Notes under the pieces: model-generated
What the model was told of the DNA's origin: nothing
Databases searched by the model: none
The model's input: the letters and a program-made list of their open reading frames with translations, nothing else
Made by a program: the position numbers and the translations under genes
Assembly: GCF_009870125.1 (NCBI RefSeq)
Contig: NC_046679.1
Coordinates: 9,548,001 to 9,612,000 of the forward strand
DNA from: Drosophila pseudoobscura
Taxonomy: Eukaryota > Arthropoda > Insecta > Diptera > Drosophilidae
Direction of reading: 5' to 3'
Length of the DNA stretch: 64,000 nucleotides
Shown: positions 20,117 to 33,600 of the stretch, in pieces
How the letters are laid out: every line of letters begins with the position of its first letter
Numbering within the stretch: the first letter of the stretch is position 1

Positions 20117-21100
20117 CTATTGGCCCGGCATCACGCACATGGTAGCATCGATCTTCTGCAGCTGTGGCAGAATGTCGCGCAATTTGGAACGATAGCGAAC
20201 GTCTTTGGCCAGCGGATTGCTCTCCAAGTAGATCGTCTGAAGAGCCTTGTTTCCCTTGAGTAGCTCGATATTCTTCCAGTCATCGATGCCATTGTGATTC
20301 AACCAGAGCTCTTCCAGGTTCTCCAAGGTCTCCAGGTTACCAACGGCCTTCAATCTGTTCTTGGCAAGATCTAGTGTTTCCAGATTTTTGTTTTCTTCGA
20401 GATTCTCGATTACCTCAATGCCGTTTTCGGATATGTACAGCTCCTTCAGGCTGGTCAACTTCTCCAAGTTCTCAATCTTAACGATGCGATTGGCCTGCAG
20501 GCTCAGGATCTCCAGATTGACCAGCGTGTCCAGGTTCTCGATCTTGGCGATTTTGTTCTTGCCCAAAAACAACTGTCGCAGATTGACTAGTGTATCTATA
20601 TTTTGAATTTTCTTGAGCTTGTTGTCGCCCAGCTCCAGCATGGTGAGGCTGGTCAGCATGCCGAGATTCTCAATGACAGTGATCCGGTTGGCCACGAAGT
20701 AAAGCTTCTCCAGATTGACCAGCGCGTCCAGATTCTCGATTTTGGTCAGCCGGTTGAAGCTGAGGTCCAGCATCTCGAGCTTGGTTAGTTCTTCGAGGTT
20801 CTCCACTTTGGTTATCTGATTGTCGTAGAGTTCCAGCTCCACGAGGGTCTTCAGCATCGACAAGTTCTCGATTTTCTTGATTAGATTCCAGCGGAGAAAC
20901 AAGCGCTGTATCTGAGTCAGGGGCTCGAAATTTTCCAGCTTTTCAATGCGGCGATGATTCAGATCCAATTCGAAGCACTCTGGATCAATTGTGATTGTCT
21001 CCTCGATGGACGCCATATCCTCGGGCGCAATCACCTGAAGGCCAACCGGTGGCTTAACGGGTTCACTATTTGTATTCATTGCTCGGTCTGCATCACCCAT
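20117..21100 (-). CDS. sds22: sds22, PP1 regulatory subunit 7
   Basis: A single uninterrupted frame of 327 residues. After an acidic N-terminus (about 1-40) there are about 11 SDS22-type leucine-rich repeats of 22 residues, with the diagnostic xKIENLxxLxxLxxLxLxxN pattern (for example LTKIENLDALVNLEKLYF). A C-terminal LRR cap ends YRSKLRDILPQLQKIDA. Sds22 binds the protein phosphatase 1 catalytic subunit, affects its biogenesis and localisation, and in flies is needed for epithelial polarity and mitosis. The start MGDADRAM is the first ATG; a second in-frame Met eight residues in is possible. It is transcribed divergently from Brf. Confidence 0.96.
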   Translation of the reverse strand: MGDADRAMNTNSEPVKPPVGLQVIAPEDMASIEETITIDPECFELDLNHRRIEKLENFEPLTQIQRLFLRWNLIKKIENLSMLKTLVELELYDNQITKVENLEELTKLEMLDLSFNRLTKIENLDALVNLEKLYFVANRITVIENLGMLTSLTMLELGDNKLKKIQNIDTLVNLRQLFLGKNKIAKIENLDTLVNLEILSLQANRIVKIENLEKLTSLKELYISENGIEVIENLEENKNLETLDLAKNRLKAVGNLETLENLEELWLNHNGIDDWKNIELLKGNKALQTIYLESNPLAKDVRYRSKLRDILPQLQKIDATMCVMPGQ

Positions 21101-21247
21101 TACGGAAGCTCTTGTGTATTTGAATTGTATTATACTTTAGCTATGTAAATGAAGCGCAATTCGATGCCGCCTTAACTTGTTTATTTCTTGGTTTTTACTT
21201 GAACAAAGTGTGATTGTGATCGGGTGACGCAAACATGTGAGGCTATG

Positions 21248-21255
21248 TGACGTCA
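21248..21255. promoter_or_regulatory. CRE/ATF site
   Basis: Perfect palindromic TGACGTCA about 150 bp upstream of the sds22 ATG. Likely bound by CREB/ATF-type factors and may set sds22 transcription. Confidence 0.5.
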
Positions 21256-21445
21256 CGCGGATGTTTTTGATGGAATACCCAGATCTACACTTTTTCAATT
21301 TAATAAATCTAAAAAAACTTACCCTTTATGTGCAATATAAGGTTAGTTTTTTCATATAAAATAAATTGTTCTTTAAATCAAGCCCATTTTTACCAAGACC
21401 TTTCGGATATTTTTGTTGCGCCACCTTCCACAGCTTCCTCTGCTC

Positions 21446-21484
21446 CAGTGCTGCAAATCGCTCAATCGGCAGTGCTGTAAATCG
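21446..21484 (+). repeat. Duplicated promoter element upstream of Brf
   Basis: CAGTGCTGCAAATCG (21446-21460) and CAGTGCTGTAAATCG (21470-21484) are spaced 24 bp apart. The second runs into ATCGAT, making a DRE-like site. The CAGTGCTG part resembles fly promoter Motif 7. Confidence 0.5.
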
Positions 21485-21687
21485 ATGCTTGTTGTGGTCA
21501 GCTGGCTGCTAGCGTGCATTGACAATAAACTAACTGTTTTTAATCAAAAATAAAAGAAAATGCATCCATACCGAAGAGAAACATAGTTGCTTGAGCTGCT
21601 TTCCTGGATTCCCGCTGCCTACCGAAGAGCGTAGACTAGCACAGCTCTTAAGATTTGACCACAGCTGGAAGACTCTGTTCAAAGAAG

Positions 21688-24600
21688 ATGTCGACGGGAT
21701 TAAAGTGTCGCAATTGCGGATCCAACGAGATCGAGGAGGACAATACTCGAGGAGATCGGGGTAGGCTCTGGAATTTCAATAGTGACTCCATTTGTCATAT
21801 GTCATCTGTCATTTTCCTTTGTAGTTTGCACTAATTGTGGTTCTGTGCTGGAGGATTCGCTAATTGTCTCGGAGGTGCAGTTCGAGGAGGTGGGCCATGG
21901 CGCCGCAGCCATTGGACAGTTTGTCTCTGCCGAATCGTCGGGCGGGGCCACAAACTACGGCTACGGCAAGTTCCAAGTGGGCTCGGGCACAGAATCCCGC
22001 GAGGTGACCATAAAAAAGGCCAAGAAGGATATCACTCTTCTCTGCCAGCAGCTGCAGCTCTCACAGCACTATGCCGATACGGCACTCAACTTCTTCAAGA
22101 TGGCCCTCAGTCGTCACCTGACACGTGGTCGCAAAAGCACCCACATCTACGCTGCTTGTGTGTACATGACATGCCGTACGGAGGGCACCTCTCGTAAGTC
22201 ACCCGTTTCCCCATGAAGCTCGCCAGACGGAGTAGTTCAATTGGATTTGCCTTTATATTTAGATCTCCTCATCGACATAAGCGATGTTCAGCAGATCTGC
22301 TCGTATGAGCTGGGCCGCACATATCTGAAATTGTCACACGCTTTGTGCATCAATATACCGTCTGTGGGTGAGTGAAACTGACAAACTTTAATTTGAATAA
22401 CTAGTTTAAGTTGAGTTCTGAAATGAGAGCCAATCAATTTCCATACCAATGAAATTTGAAAATCCACGATTTTCACGATCAGATATTCACAAATGCAGAA
22501 AGTAAGGATTCAAAAAGGAAAATTAATGTGGATTTTTGTTTGGATTAATAGTGAGAAGTATCGTACATCGTGGAGCTACCATAGCAAACCCACTGTTAGA
22601 TCGTGCTATGATCGAGGGACTATTGTATATTTTGTCCGATTGTAGATCATACTATGATTGCAGACACCGGTCGGTTACTAACATGTTGAATGACGCAGCA
22701 GAAAGGTGTTATATGGAGGAGCGTGCACGGGCTATCAATTCTCTCTTCACTTCTGCTTTGCCTACTTGTCGTCTGTTCGTCATTGATTTGGGCTGAGTCG
22801 GTTCCCAGAATCCAACTGCCAAATGTCGGTCCCAAGAAAGCAAAAACAATACACAGCAAATCGATTCTCGATTCCCTCGCACCAGCGAATGGCTCAAAAC
22901 GTTAACGCCCAATAATCCTAATGGATTCTATATAGTACATACGTATATGGAATCTTCATCTCAATCCAAATTGAAAGCACACTTTCAGTATAAATTCGAA
23001 AAAATCTAATAATATATTTTATTGATTAAAGTATATAATTATAATAGATTCATATTCAATATAGGATAACACTTGCTTCATTCAAAAAGATATATACATA
23101 TATATAATGTATATATATATAAAAAACAGTAATTAGATTCTTATCAAAAGCAAAAAATCAGTACAATTTCCAAAGAAATGTTTTAAGTCGAACATAAAAT
23201 TGTTGATTGTTGCGCAGAGCAGCCTAGAAGGATTGATAGAATAGATACATAGATAGATAGGTGAAAAGTACGGGGCTTGATATCAGTGGAAAGGCATATA
23301 TGTTGGGTATGAGCGTTATATAGGGGAAATAACTACGATATAGAACAAATGCATGCTACAATGTGTATTAATATATCGAGAAATGTTGCGCATACAAGAC
23401 CTCTGTCGTATTTCATAAACCTGGTTAACTTTGCTGTCAAATTCGTCGAATGCAACTCTTAACATGGCTTCTCCTTCCTCACTTCCTTCTCAAGTATATC
23501 TTTATAGTTTATATATAGTTTTTATGTGTATATATCAGTATCAGTATCAGATCAGATGTATAGTATATGTTAGGTATATGCTGGCAAAAAATATCTGTTA
23601 TTCATTTTCGCATTCAACTTTAGAATATTGATTAATTTTAGCTTGACTGATTGCCCGATTTTCCCTTGCTTATTGCATTTATATGTCAGTATATATTGCG
23701 CCGCTTTATATCCCACCTCTCGCCCTCTGCAAACCTCTCAAGTTGTGGAACGTAATAAGTTTTCGAGTCTACTTCGTATCTGTATCTGTATCTATATATA
23801 TGTAGGTCTGGGTGTATATGTTCAACTTGTTTTGTTTTGAAAATATCTTTATATATGCCAACAAACTAGGTACAGTGCGTTTCAGAGCCTTGGGCCGGCT
23901 AAAAACAGTTAACGAAACGAATCTATGAAATATTTAACGAACTAGAACTCTCTGCCGATGGAAGTCTACCAATAATTATTGGCTTGAGCTTATCCAAACC
24001 ATTTCTCCTTGTCCAAGAGCTTTGAAACGCACTGTAGCGATGTATATATAGGACTGTATGGTTATATACGTGTGTGTATATATGTATATATGACTATATA
24101 GGACTATTACGAAAACTAGAGCACTCTATATGTACTAACTGTACTGTATATACGTCTATATCTGCTATATCGTTTCCTCTAAAACTCCAATTTGCTTTGT
24201 TGTGTTGCACTGAAAACCCATGAGTTTCTATTTTGTATTTGTGGTTGTGTCTTATATTGCTGTGTTGGTCTCCTCTGTTGCTGCTGCTGGTGCGGCTGCT
24301 GCTGGCGATAGTAGCAGGATCCCTGCCATTCGGCGCAGTAGAGCTGTGCACATCAGGTGCTTCCATCGCCGGCGCCGCCACCGCCGCCGAGTTCCTCCCC
24401 GGAGCTGTTTACATTGTTGCCAGCAGCTGTCGATGCCGATCCGCTGCTGCTGCCATTTGCAACGGCAGTCGCTGATCCAGCTGCTGTGGCTCCACCCGCT
24501 CCCGCGATTGGTGTGGCACACACCGAATTGGTGGGCGAGTTTAAGGCCGTCACTGTGGTTGGTCCGTAGAAGATCAGTTCCGGTATTTGGCCGCCCTGCA

Positions 24601-27600
24601 CGCCAGTGCCGTTGGTGCTCTCCGACGAGCACTGGAACTGGAATGTCACATTGCCCATGAGCACCTCGGACATACCCTCCTGGCCAAAGAAGCTCAGCTC
24701 GTTGCCATCGAGTATGACCGAGGCGGTGTAGTAGCACTCCGGCTCGATCTGTATGGGATTCTCGAAGAATACGTGGAACGTGTTGCTGGACCCATCCGAG
24801 AAGAACTTCGTGTCGTTCTCGGCCAGTGTCCTGCCCAGGCGCTTCAGCTCAATCTTCACGTTGTAGTTGGCGGCGCCCGTCGACGAGCCGTACAGACCAA
24901 AGCCCACAATGAAGATTCTGTCAAAGATCAGACATGCAGTTAGGGATATTGATTCAATTTCACTTTGTGTGGGGTTTAATGTACCTGCGATCTACTGAAA
25001 ACTGAATGGAATCACAGCGCCCGCGGTAACGCCACTGATTCGAGCGATAGGCACATGACTGGAATCTATGGCAGACCTGCGTCTTGAGGCCCGCACGCGA
25101 ACGCGTCGGAAAGCCGAGATTCGGTTTCATTTTGGCGGTGAAATGCAAGAACATGTCGATGGTCTCCTGCGACGAAAGGATGCCAGTCTGGGCCACACCG
25201 TTGGCAAACTCCTCCAGTGTCATGGTCGGAATGCGTATCAGGTGCAGAGCCTGGCCCAGCAGCCGCCGCTTGTTCTGGGGCGTATTGTCGATGCTCATCT
25301 TCTCGCAGGCGTTGAGGGCCCAGTTCAGGGCTGCCTCGAACAGATGGATCTCCTTGCAGTTGAGGGTCTCGCGCGACAATATCGACTCGAACGTCTTGAG
25401 GTCAATGTCCACAAAATCCTCGGACTTAACCGCCATCTCGGCCTGGGCGTCGATCACTTCCCAGCAACGCTGCATCAGTTCGGGCTCCTCGAAAAGACGC
25501 GATTGACTGAGAAGTAGGCAGGCGTTTTTTGCCGTCAGTTTCACTTCCAAATAGTTGACGCACGCCCGTGCCAGATGCGGTACAATGTACTTTTTGGCCG
25601 CATGCAGAGTGGCCAAGATGTGTTCAGGTTCCAGTTTGATTTCATCACAATAGAGATACCTGCAGTGTCAGAAGGAGAAGTTCAATGATAATAGACTAGC
25701 CTCTGAATTACTCGTGGATCCGATCCTACCTTAGCAGCGTTAGGAAGGCAGTGGGCTCGACATCAGGCACTTTGATTTCCTGTTTGTTCTCCGCCAAACC
25801 GCCATAGAACATGGCATAGAAGACCGAGCTGCCCGTGGCTAGGATGTATTTGTGCGCGGGTATTGTTTGAACGGGATCGATATCTGTCCGAAGAGAAAAC
25901 CGAGACTTAATCGTGTGATCAGTGATGCTGGCGGATGCCGAACTTACCGAACTCCTCGCCCACAATGAACTTGATGTCCGACATCAGTTCGTTGTTGAAC
26001 ATGGCCGCGTTCCGCTCCAGCACCGTCGCCTTGCTGGCCTGCCAGTTGGGATCGGCCGTGTCGATGGCATTGGAGGCGCCCACAGCCGCATAGTGCCAGT
26101 TGGTGCCGCCAGCTGAACAAACATACGATCCACTGCCGCTAGTGGGAGTGGGGGTTGAATTTGAGGCAGCGGCAGCGGAGGCAGCCGAAATGGCAGCGGC
26201 TGCTGCCGAGCTCGAGGGCATACAGAAGGCCGTGGGGCTGCCGACACTGCTGATGTTGAGGGCACCGGGCGAGGCCAGGGGTGAGGATGGGGCGCTTATG
26301 GGTTGGGTTATCTGGATATTCTGATCGGCCGCACTGCCCGAGGCGCCGCCTCCGGCCTGTGGCGAGAGTGCTGCTCCCGCCCGCTGCTGTTGTTGCTGCT
26401 GCTGCTGCTGATGGTTGTGCGGCGGCGAGTGCAGCAGAATGTTGCCATTATTGAGCGTCTCGACTGGAAGGCAGGATATTAATACGTTATAAGGTTATTC
26501 TGTGACAAGTGATATTGGCGGCAAGGTCCCACCCAATTCCGACAGCGTCTGCTGGATGCGATGTAACATTTGTGCGTTCGGAAGTGCGACTTCCGCTGAT
26601 TACCGTCGCGTTCGCATAATAAATAACGAATGCCGTTGCCATCGGGCTCCCCCTTTTTCTATTTTTCTCACTAAATTTCCCCCGAATATGAAAGCCGTGC
26701 CACCGGGAAAAAGTGGAGCGTCCAAAAATAGCGACGCATTCGCGCTGTCTGCAGAGGCGCGCGCGCGACTTTTAGACACGACTCCATTCCATTCCCCTCC
26801 TCGGCGGCGGCAGTGCGATTTGTGTGGAAAATCAATAACTCACAGACACGGCGCACCTGCACTGCTCCCCCCCTCTGCCCGCTTTTCTTACCGTTTATCC
26901 AGCCGCCGTTCGGCTGCGAATGGGACATTGACTCCTGGTTGCGCTTGTTGGCCGACTTTAGGGATAGCCGATTCAGGGCCATTATATTGTTGCTATTATT
27001 ACTGCCGTGATTGTTGCTGCTGCTGTTGCTGCTGCTACTGGCCATGTCGCAGTGGAAATGTGAAAAACGCGATTATCTGGAGGTCAGGCAAAATGCACCG
27101 CGCCCCGAACCGACCTTTGGCAGTGCGCTGAGCTGGCTTTTAGCGAATCGAGTGAAATGCAAACATTTGCTTTCAATTAAGTGGATAGTGCACTGCCAAT
27201 TGCCATTGTTTTTATGTTTTTCTTTTATTTTTATTTTCTCTGCTGTTTTTATTGTTTGATTTGTTCTTGAAGCGATAACGATAGGTTTTTCTTTGTTATC
27301 AGAGCTGGTCACACTGTGTGGCTGCAGTGTTGGCTAACAGCACAAATTGTAGGAGAGCGCGCGCATGTTTTGAATTTGAATGAGCTGTGCTTCCAATTTC
27401 GCAACTCATTGATTATATCACGGCCACTCGCGGCTAATATGTATTTCCGTCATGGCCCACCATAAACGCGCGTCAACGTCAAGGCGTACGTGTAAGGGAC
27501 GATCTTAGAGCTTCTACAACAGTCTTTATCGCTGTCGTCTCAATCTCTTTCTTTTTCGCAGCCTTGCTTCTTGTGGGTATTTGCATGTACTCAAGACTGA

Positions 27601-30600
27601 TTTAAACTTGACTCATATTTGGTCTTGTTGATTATTTATTATTTAGTTTGGCCTGTGCATATTTAAAACGACCATAAAATGTGTTGAACTTGAAATCGAT
27701 TCGATGGATCGCATGGCTGCTTGTTTTGGGTTGGTCATCGCCGATGTCATCCATCCGCTCCATCGTGTCTGTCGCTCGTCGAAGGTTTGTTTATTTCTTA
27801 GCACATTCCCACACACACGCACATACGTCGACCACCACGATCTAAACCAGTTTCTATGGCTGCAGCAGCACCCGGCAGAGAGCGGTGTTTGTGCCGAAAA
27901 TTACAACAAATAATGTTGTTGACCTTTGCGCAAACTAATTTGTAGTCATTTGGTGGATCGATACCCACTTTATGCCCCCTAATACTCACTGTGTTCGGGC
28001 GGGGGCATCTCCTCGTTTTCCGGCACGCGGACCGCGTACTCCGGCTCATAGTTGTGCGCGTAGGCGCTGCCCCAATGGCCGGCGAAGTCGTCCTCCTCGA
28101 GGGTCAGCAGATGATCCAGCACCTGCACGCCCCTCTCGAGGGGGCCGTGGAACTTGTTGATCAGCTCGGAGAGACGCAGATTGAGGCCGTAGTTCCCACC
28201 GTCGCTGCCGCTGCCACTGCCGCTGCTGGCTCCGTTCGGTGCCGTCGTATCAATCGACCAGTAGAAGAGGTGACGTCCCAAATGACTGCTCAGGTGATTC
28301 GCAAAGGCCTCGATCATCTTTGAGCCGACATCGCTGTCATCGCTACACCTGTCCACTCGCCCACGCCGCCCTCACCAACAACTGTAACAACAAAACGGAA
28401 AGAGAGCAAGCGCTTGGGATTATGTAACGAATGACAAAATGCGTGAAAGCTACAACATTTCCAATCACCGAAGATCATATACTCTTGCAGGTTCTTTTTG
28501 TGAAAAGATTACAAGAAAACATACTATATAAAGGTTAGTCGGAAGACCTGCCAAGACCCTAAAACAATATGATATATGATTTATGAATACAGTGTCCAGA
28601 ATTTAGGAGTTTATGAAGCACTTTACCCCCTCGGAAGTGTATCAAAAGATGCTATGGCATGGCTAACAAATTGCCATTTGCGGTTGCACTTTCACTTCCA
28701 CTTCCCCAACCATTTCCACACGCATCTGTCGCATTTTATCAGCTACAGGAAGTGGATTAAATCTGGTCTGGTCTGGTCTGCTCTCCGCCCCCAAATCTCG
28801 GCTTTGGCTTAACTCTTTTGGGTTCGCCTCTGATGTCTCTCAGCCGCCTAAGCAGAACCCATTTCTCTGTGCACCTGAGAGTACTCTCCTCTCCGCCCGT
28901 TGAGAGGAAATTATGCAAGCGGCTATTTTTAATTGGCAGCACGGCGAAGTCCGTAACCAAAACAAAACGGCCGCAGACATGAACATAATTTTTCTCTCTC
29001 TTTCTTTTGTCCGCGTCATTCCGCGCGGATGATGACGACGGCCCGGTTGTCGGGTGTCTTGGACAATCAACAACTTTGTTGCGACTCTCCGATATGGGCC
29101 GGTGTGTACGATACCTGAAAACGCCCCCCGCACTGGCACGCCTCCTCCTTAAATGACTTGACAAATTAACAAAGCAATTTGCTGTTGACGCCTAATGAAG
29201 TTCTTCATGCTTCGATTGTCTCGTGTCTGATCTTTGTTCTGTTTACCTGCGATTAGTGTTAGTTAACAGCGAAATAACCTTGACGAGAATTAGTGTTGGC
29301 TAAATTAGTGCCCTTAATTTGAACTTGATTTGAAGTAGTTATGTAAGGTCAACTATTACTGCGTTGCCTTGAAAAATAATTTCCTCAAAAGTTGTGGGAA
29401 AATACCGTTAGATGGACTCCATTTGCGCAGCTAACTTAGCTTCGCACAGAAATCAGGTGGGGTGAAAACTCCGAAACTTCTTTTAATTGACGAAATAACG
29501 TAGGTATTCATGTTTTTATTGAAGGATGCTTAATTGTATCCCCAATGAGAATAAGGATGTATTGGACAGGCTGCAAGAGCAGGTCGCTCCAATTACAGTG
29601 GAATTTCTGGCAGTTCTGTTTTATTTTGAAATGTAGTGCTGGGTAACTGTGAAAAACTTGTGATAGCTTAATTACCGGCTCTTGAACTTGGTCGAATCGC
29701 AATGCGATCTATGATTTGGTCAGTGCTTTTGATAGCCTTTAAAATATATGAATTTGTCTCTTAAAGTTAAAGTTTTATAAAAAATATATGTGTCTGTTTT
29801 TTGCACGGTTTTCTTTTGTGCTCTTTTATATACAAACTTGCCTCATAGTGAATGTATACGAGTGTGTATTGCTATAGTTTTTGCATAAAAATTATATGTG
29901 CTTAATGTATTTCTGAGTGAATTCAATGTGAATTAGTAAGCTGTAATTATGGACAACATTGAACTTCAAAAAAACCGCTTGTTCGGACATACAAATGAAA
30001 TAGAGAATATAACTTCGTTTTTTGTTATCCGTTTCACCCTTAAGTGATTTCTTATGACAGGTTTTCGTGCAAATTGTGCTTTCATTAGTTTGCTGATGCT
30101 CAGAGCTGGCAGCCGACCATTTAACTGTTGGTTAATTGGAATTTATGGATATATTCTTTGTCAAATGGGAATCAATTGGGCAGACATAAATCTGTGCAGC
30201 TGTTAGCTCCCAGCCAGCCCCATCGTCCCATCCCATCCCATCTCCTTCTCCATCCCCGTCCGCATCCCCGTCCCAGCTGCCATGCAAAACACACACTCAA
30301 TTTATGCTAAATTAATTTCTTGGCTTAACAATCAAGTCACGTTTATTATTCATCAGCTGTAGGCTTTTGTTTTATTTTCGGCTTGGTGGTGTTTTTGTTT
30401 TTCAGCATTTTGTGAAATTTGTTCCTATGTGCAAGTTTATTTTCGTATTAAATGGGTTTTTTCCGCACTGCCACAGTCTTTGCACTTTGTGCGAGTATGA
30501 AACGCATTTCAAATTTGCCGCCTGCATTGACTTGGGGCGGCCTTTTTCTTAATTTATTTGTGGTCTTGGTGGGGGCTTGTGTTTCATTTCATTTTTCATT

Positions 30601-33600
30601 GCCTCTTGAATTGCAAATGGAGTGACCCACATTGGGGCCCAGTCGGGTCATACTTTGAGCGAGAGCGAGAGAGAGAGAGAGAGCCCAGGCACCAGACCCT
30701 CAAAGCAACGCCCGCGTAACACTTTCGATTTTTGTTTCCTCATTACACTCTCCTCCCCCAAAAGTAAGCCACCAGCGAAAACATATGTATGTCCGAGCAT
30801 GAAGAGGTGTCAGCGATGGCGACTGCGACGGCTATTCGGAGAAAAAAGTGAAGAGTTGTCTTTTCTTTGGTTTTTCTCTTTCTGTGTTTCGGTTTCGGTT
30901 TCTGTTTTTGTGGCTGTTTCTTCTGTCTTTTGTCTTTTGCCTTTTGGTTTCTCATTATTTCTCGGCTCTTTGCTTTTAACGAGCTCCTTTTGTTGCATTT
31001 TTCATTTTAAGACAATTTTGCAATCGCCACGCATATAACTGATTAGCAAAATGTCTCATAAAACAGGGGTCTGTCTGCACTTAACCCTCCCTACAAAACT
31101 CCTCCCTTCCAGAGCAATTCCACTGCACTCGGGCCAGATCTAAAGCTGCCAAAGCAACGACCTCCAGAGTCCCCACAAAAACACTTGAATATATGCTTGG
31201 GCCGTGTCTGGCCCAAAAACCAATCGCTCACGTGGCCCATGCCTTCGAACCCACGATTCGTCGGTCAAACGCTCGAACTGTCGATCGGTCGAACGGGCGA
31301 ACGGTCGATCCACAGATCAGTCGGTCAAGCAGTTTTGTTGATTTGTCGATTTTGCACTTTAATTATGTGCTCTCTTGTCTGTATTTTGTTGGGATTTTTT
31401 TCTTCGTTATATTGGACACTTGCCCCAGTGGTCGAGGCTTTTTGGCTTGGGATGGAATGGGCTTGGGTCAGCTTAAAAACACAGCAATCTGATAAAACGA
31501 AGCTTTCAAAACGGGCTGTTCTTGGGTTGCAATGCATTTTGCTTGAGGTTAGATCACATCTATATAAGTAGATCATGGTAGATTGCTTATTTTGAAAGGT
31601 TCCTATGAAAGGATTCACTGAGCAGATCGATTGAGCAAAAATCAGCAGGTAGAACTTCAACAAAAGTAATTCTGATAAGGAATTCCATACTGAATGCATT
31701 CCATATGGGGTACATCGCCATTAACTACCTACATGTCAAGGCACAGTAGTGCCATTAATAATTCTAGATATTCAAAAATCTCAAACCAACAAATATTTCC
31801 ATGCTAATGGGGAGGCTTTATATAGGAAGTTAACACCACTTCCCATTGTTTCCTCCCGGCTTGGGGGTTTTTTCGGCCAGAGTCTATCCCATTCTTGTCA
31901 CGCTCAAAAGTCTGAGTTCCATCTGGCAGTAGTCACTTGCCGCGTCCGACTCGACTCGACGCGACTCTCGATGCCGGAGTGGGGTTTTGTGTTCGTATAA
32001 GTCTATGCCTCGTTTCGAGGGCCCTTAGGTTGTTTCGCAATTATTCAGACAGACTCGGCTTGTCGGCTGTCGGCTGTCGGTTGGGGGCTCTGTCTTTGGG
32101 TCGGCCTGGCGTCTGCGCCTTTAGACGCTTTAATTTGCAGATAATTTTATAGACATTAACATGCAGTTTTTCTCACTCACTTTTCATATTTCTTTAGATT
32201 ATTTGGTAACTCAAGTCATGCTGCATTTTGTCTAATGACTTGACGAATTAACATTTTTTGTATTTTAAAATACATTTTTTTTGTTGCTGCTGTTTGTTTT
32301 CGATTCTTTTTTATTGTTTGGCCCAGTAAAATCCCCCCTATTGAATGCGTTTTCGAGTGCGAATGAGTTGCTAAATTCGATTCGGTTTTATTTAATTCTT
32401 GTGACATATTCTTTGTGAAATGTTTATGGGTTTTTTCGTACATTTTTTGCTGAGTCTGGAACCAGTTCTGGATTCTTTGGCAGCGCGTTTCTTTGCTCAA
32501 GTTTTTAAATAATCTTCTGCTGGGTGGCAACAACAAATTGTCATCGAGTCAGTCGGTTTGGACAAAAACGCTTTCTGTGCCCGGTGTTACTTAATATTTA
32601 AATATTCATGTCCCCCCAGTCCGCTGGAGTCTTGAGTTGAATTTTAAATGGCATTTCGATGCCCAGAATAGAAAGATATATTTATGCCATTTCGTAAGCT
32701 TTATTTTCGCCAGGGTGTGTCTGTGTCTGTGTCTGTTTCTGTTGACTTTAAGTTGAAAGAACAAACAAGAAATTGTGGCGAGCTTTTGACTGATCTTAGC
32801 GCTGGCAGGGCAGGGAAATTTCAGTCCGAGCCCCGGACTATTGGCAAACACTTACAGAGGGCGGACCGACGGACAGTCATTAAAAAACCACCTCCAGAAA
32901 CAATAATCAAAATCATAGTTATGAGCGGAAAATTATAGCTAAATAGTTAGTAATTAGTCAGGAGTGCATTTCACAGATAATTATACGGCCAGAACCGGCG
33001 ATCTACTCAGTCCGTAGGTGATAACAGAGTCGAGACTTCACTTGAAGATAGCACCATTAGCACCCTTGAGAGTCAGCTGATCGTTAATGCACTGCCATGT
33101 GCTTTTCGGTTGGGATTAAGTAAGTATTTTCAAGTGTTCTTTGATTTGTTGATTGATTGTTGATTCCATTCAAGGCTTAACACTTTCATTGTACCATCTT
33201 GGGGGGAGGTGACCTTCGGCAAGGCTCTCATCACACCAGCCTCAGCATTTGCTTGCTTCTCACATCTGGATGGTGGCTTAATAGCTTATCCACATATTTG
33301 GGCAATCAATTAACTGCTGCAACTGTTCATTCGCGGCTGTTATCGATGGAATATCTATGTATCATTTATACAGTTTGCACGGAATGGGACAGAGATTGAA
33401 GCCAATAAAGAAAACAAACCGAACACGTGACACATTCGAGAGAGAGAGAGAGAGAAATATGGATACTTTGAGAGCGTGACTTGGAGAAAGAGAGACACAT
33501 AGCTGAAGCCTGTATGACACTTAATTTCATTAGTTCTAATGAATAACTGTATTAATTCAATTAGAGGGAGATAAAACTGGTAGCAAGCAGTAGAAACTGA

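Larger units (their letters stand above)
21101..21687. promoter_or_regulatory. Divergent promoter region of sds22 and Brf
   Basis: The 587 bp between the two start codons holds both 5' leaders and promoters. No TATA box stands out. Elements seen are a perfect CRE (TGACGTCA, 21248-21255), a repeated CAGTGCTGYAAATCG pair, and a DRE-like ATCGAT at 21481-21486. This is the expected make-up of a TATA-less housekeeping bidirectional promoter. Confidence 0.65.

Noticed and set aside
25068-25517. Plus-strand frames opposite the BTB-PHR gene
   Set aside because: Shadows of the high-GC coding exons on the other strand.
26502-27131. 209-codon plus frame over lute first exon and intron
   Set aside because: It overlaps the antisense lute first exon and its intron, and includes poly-Cys/Leu stretches from trinucleotide repeats.
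30622-31038. Plus frame in Brf intron
   Set aside because: Driven by GA and GTTTCT simple repeats; no homology-like features.
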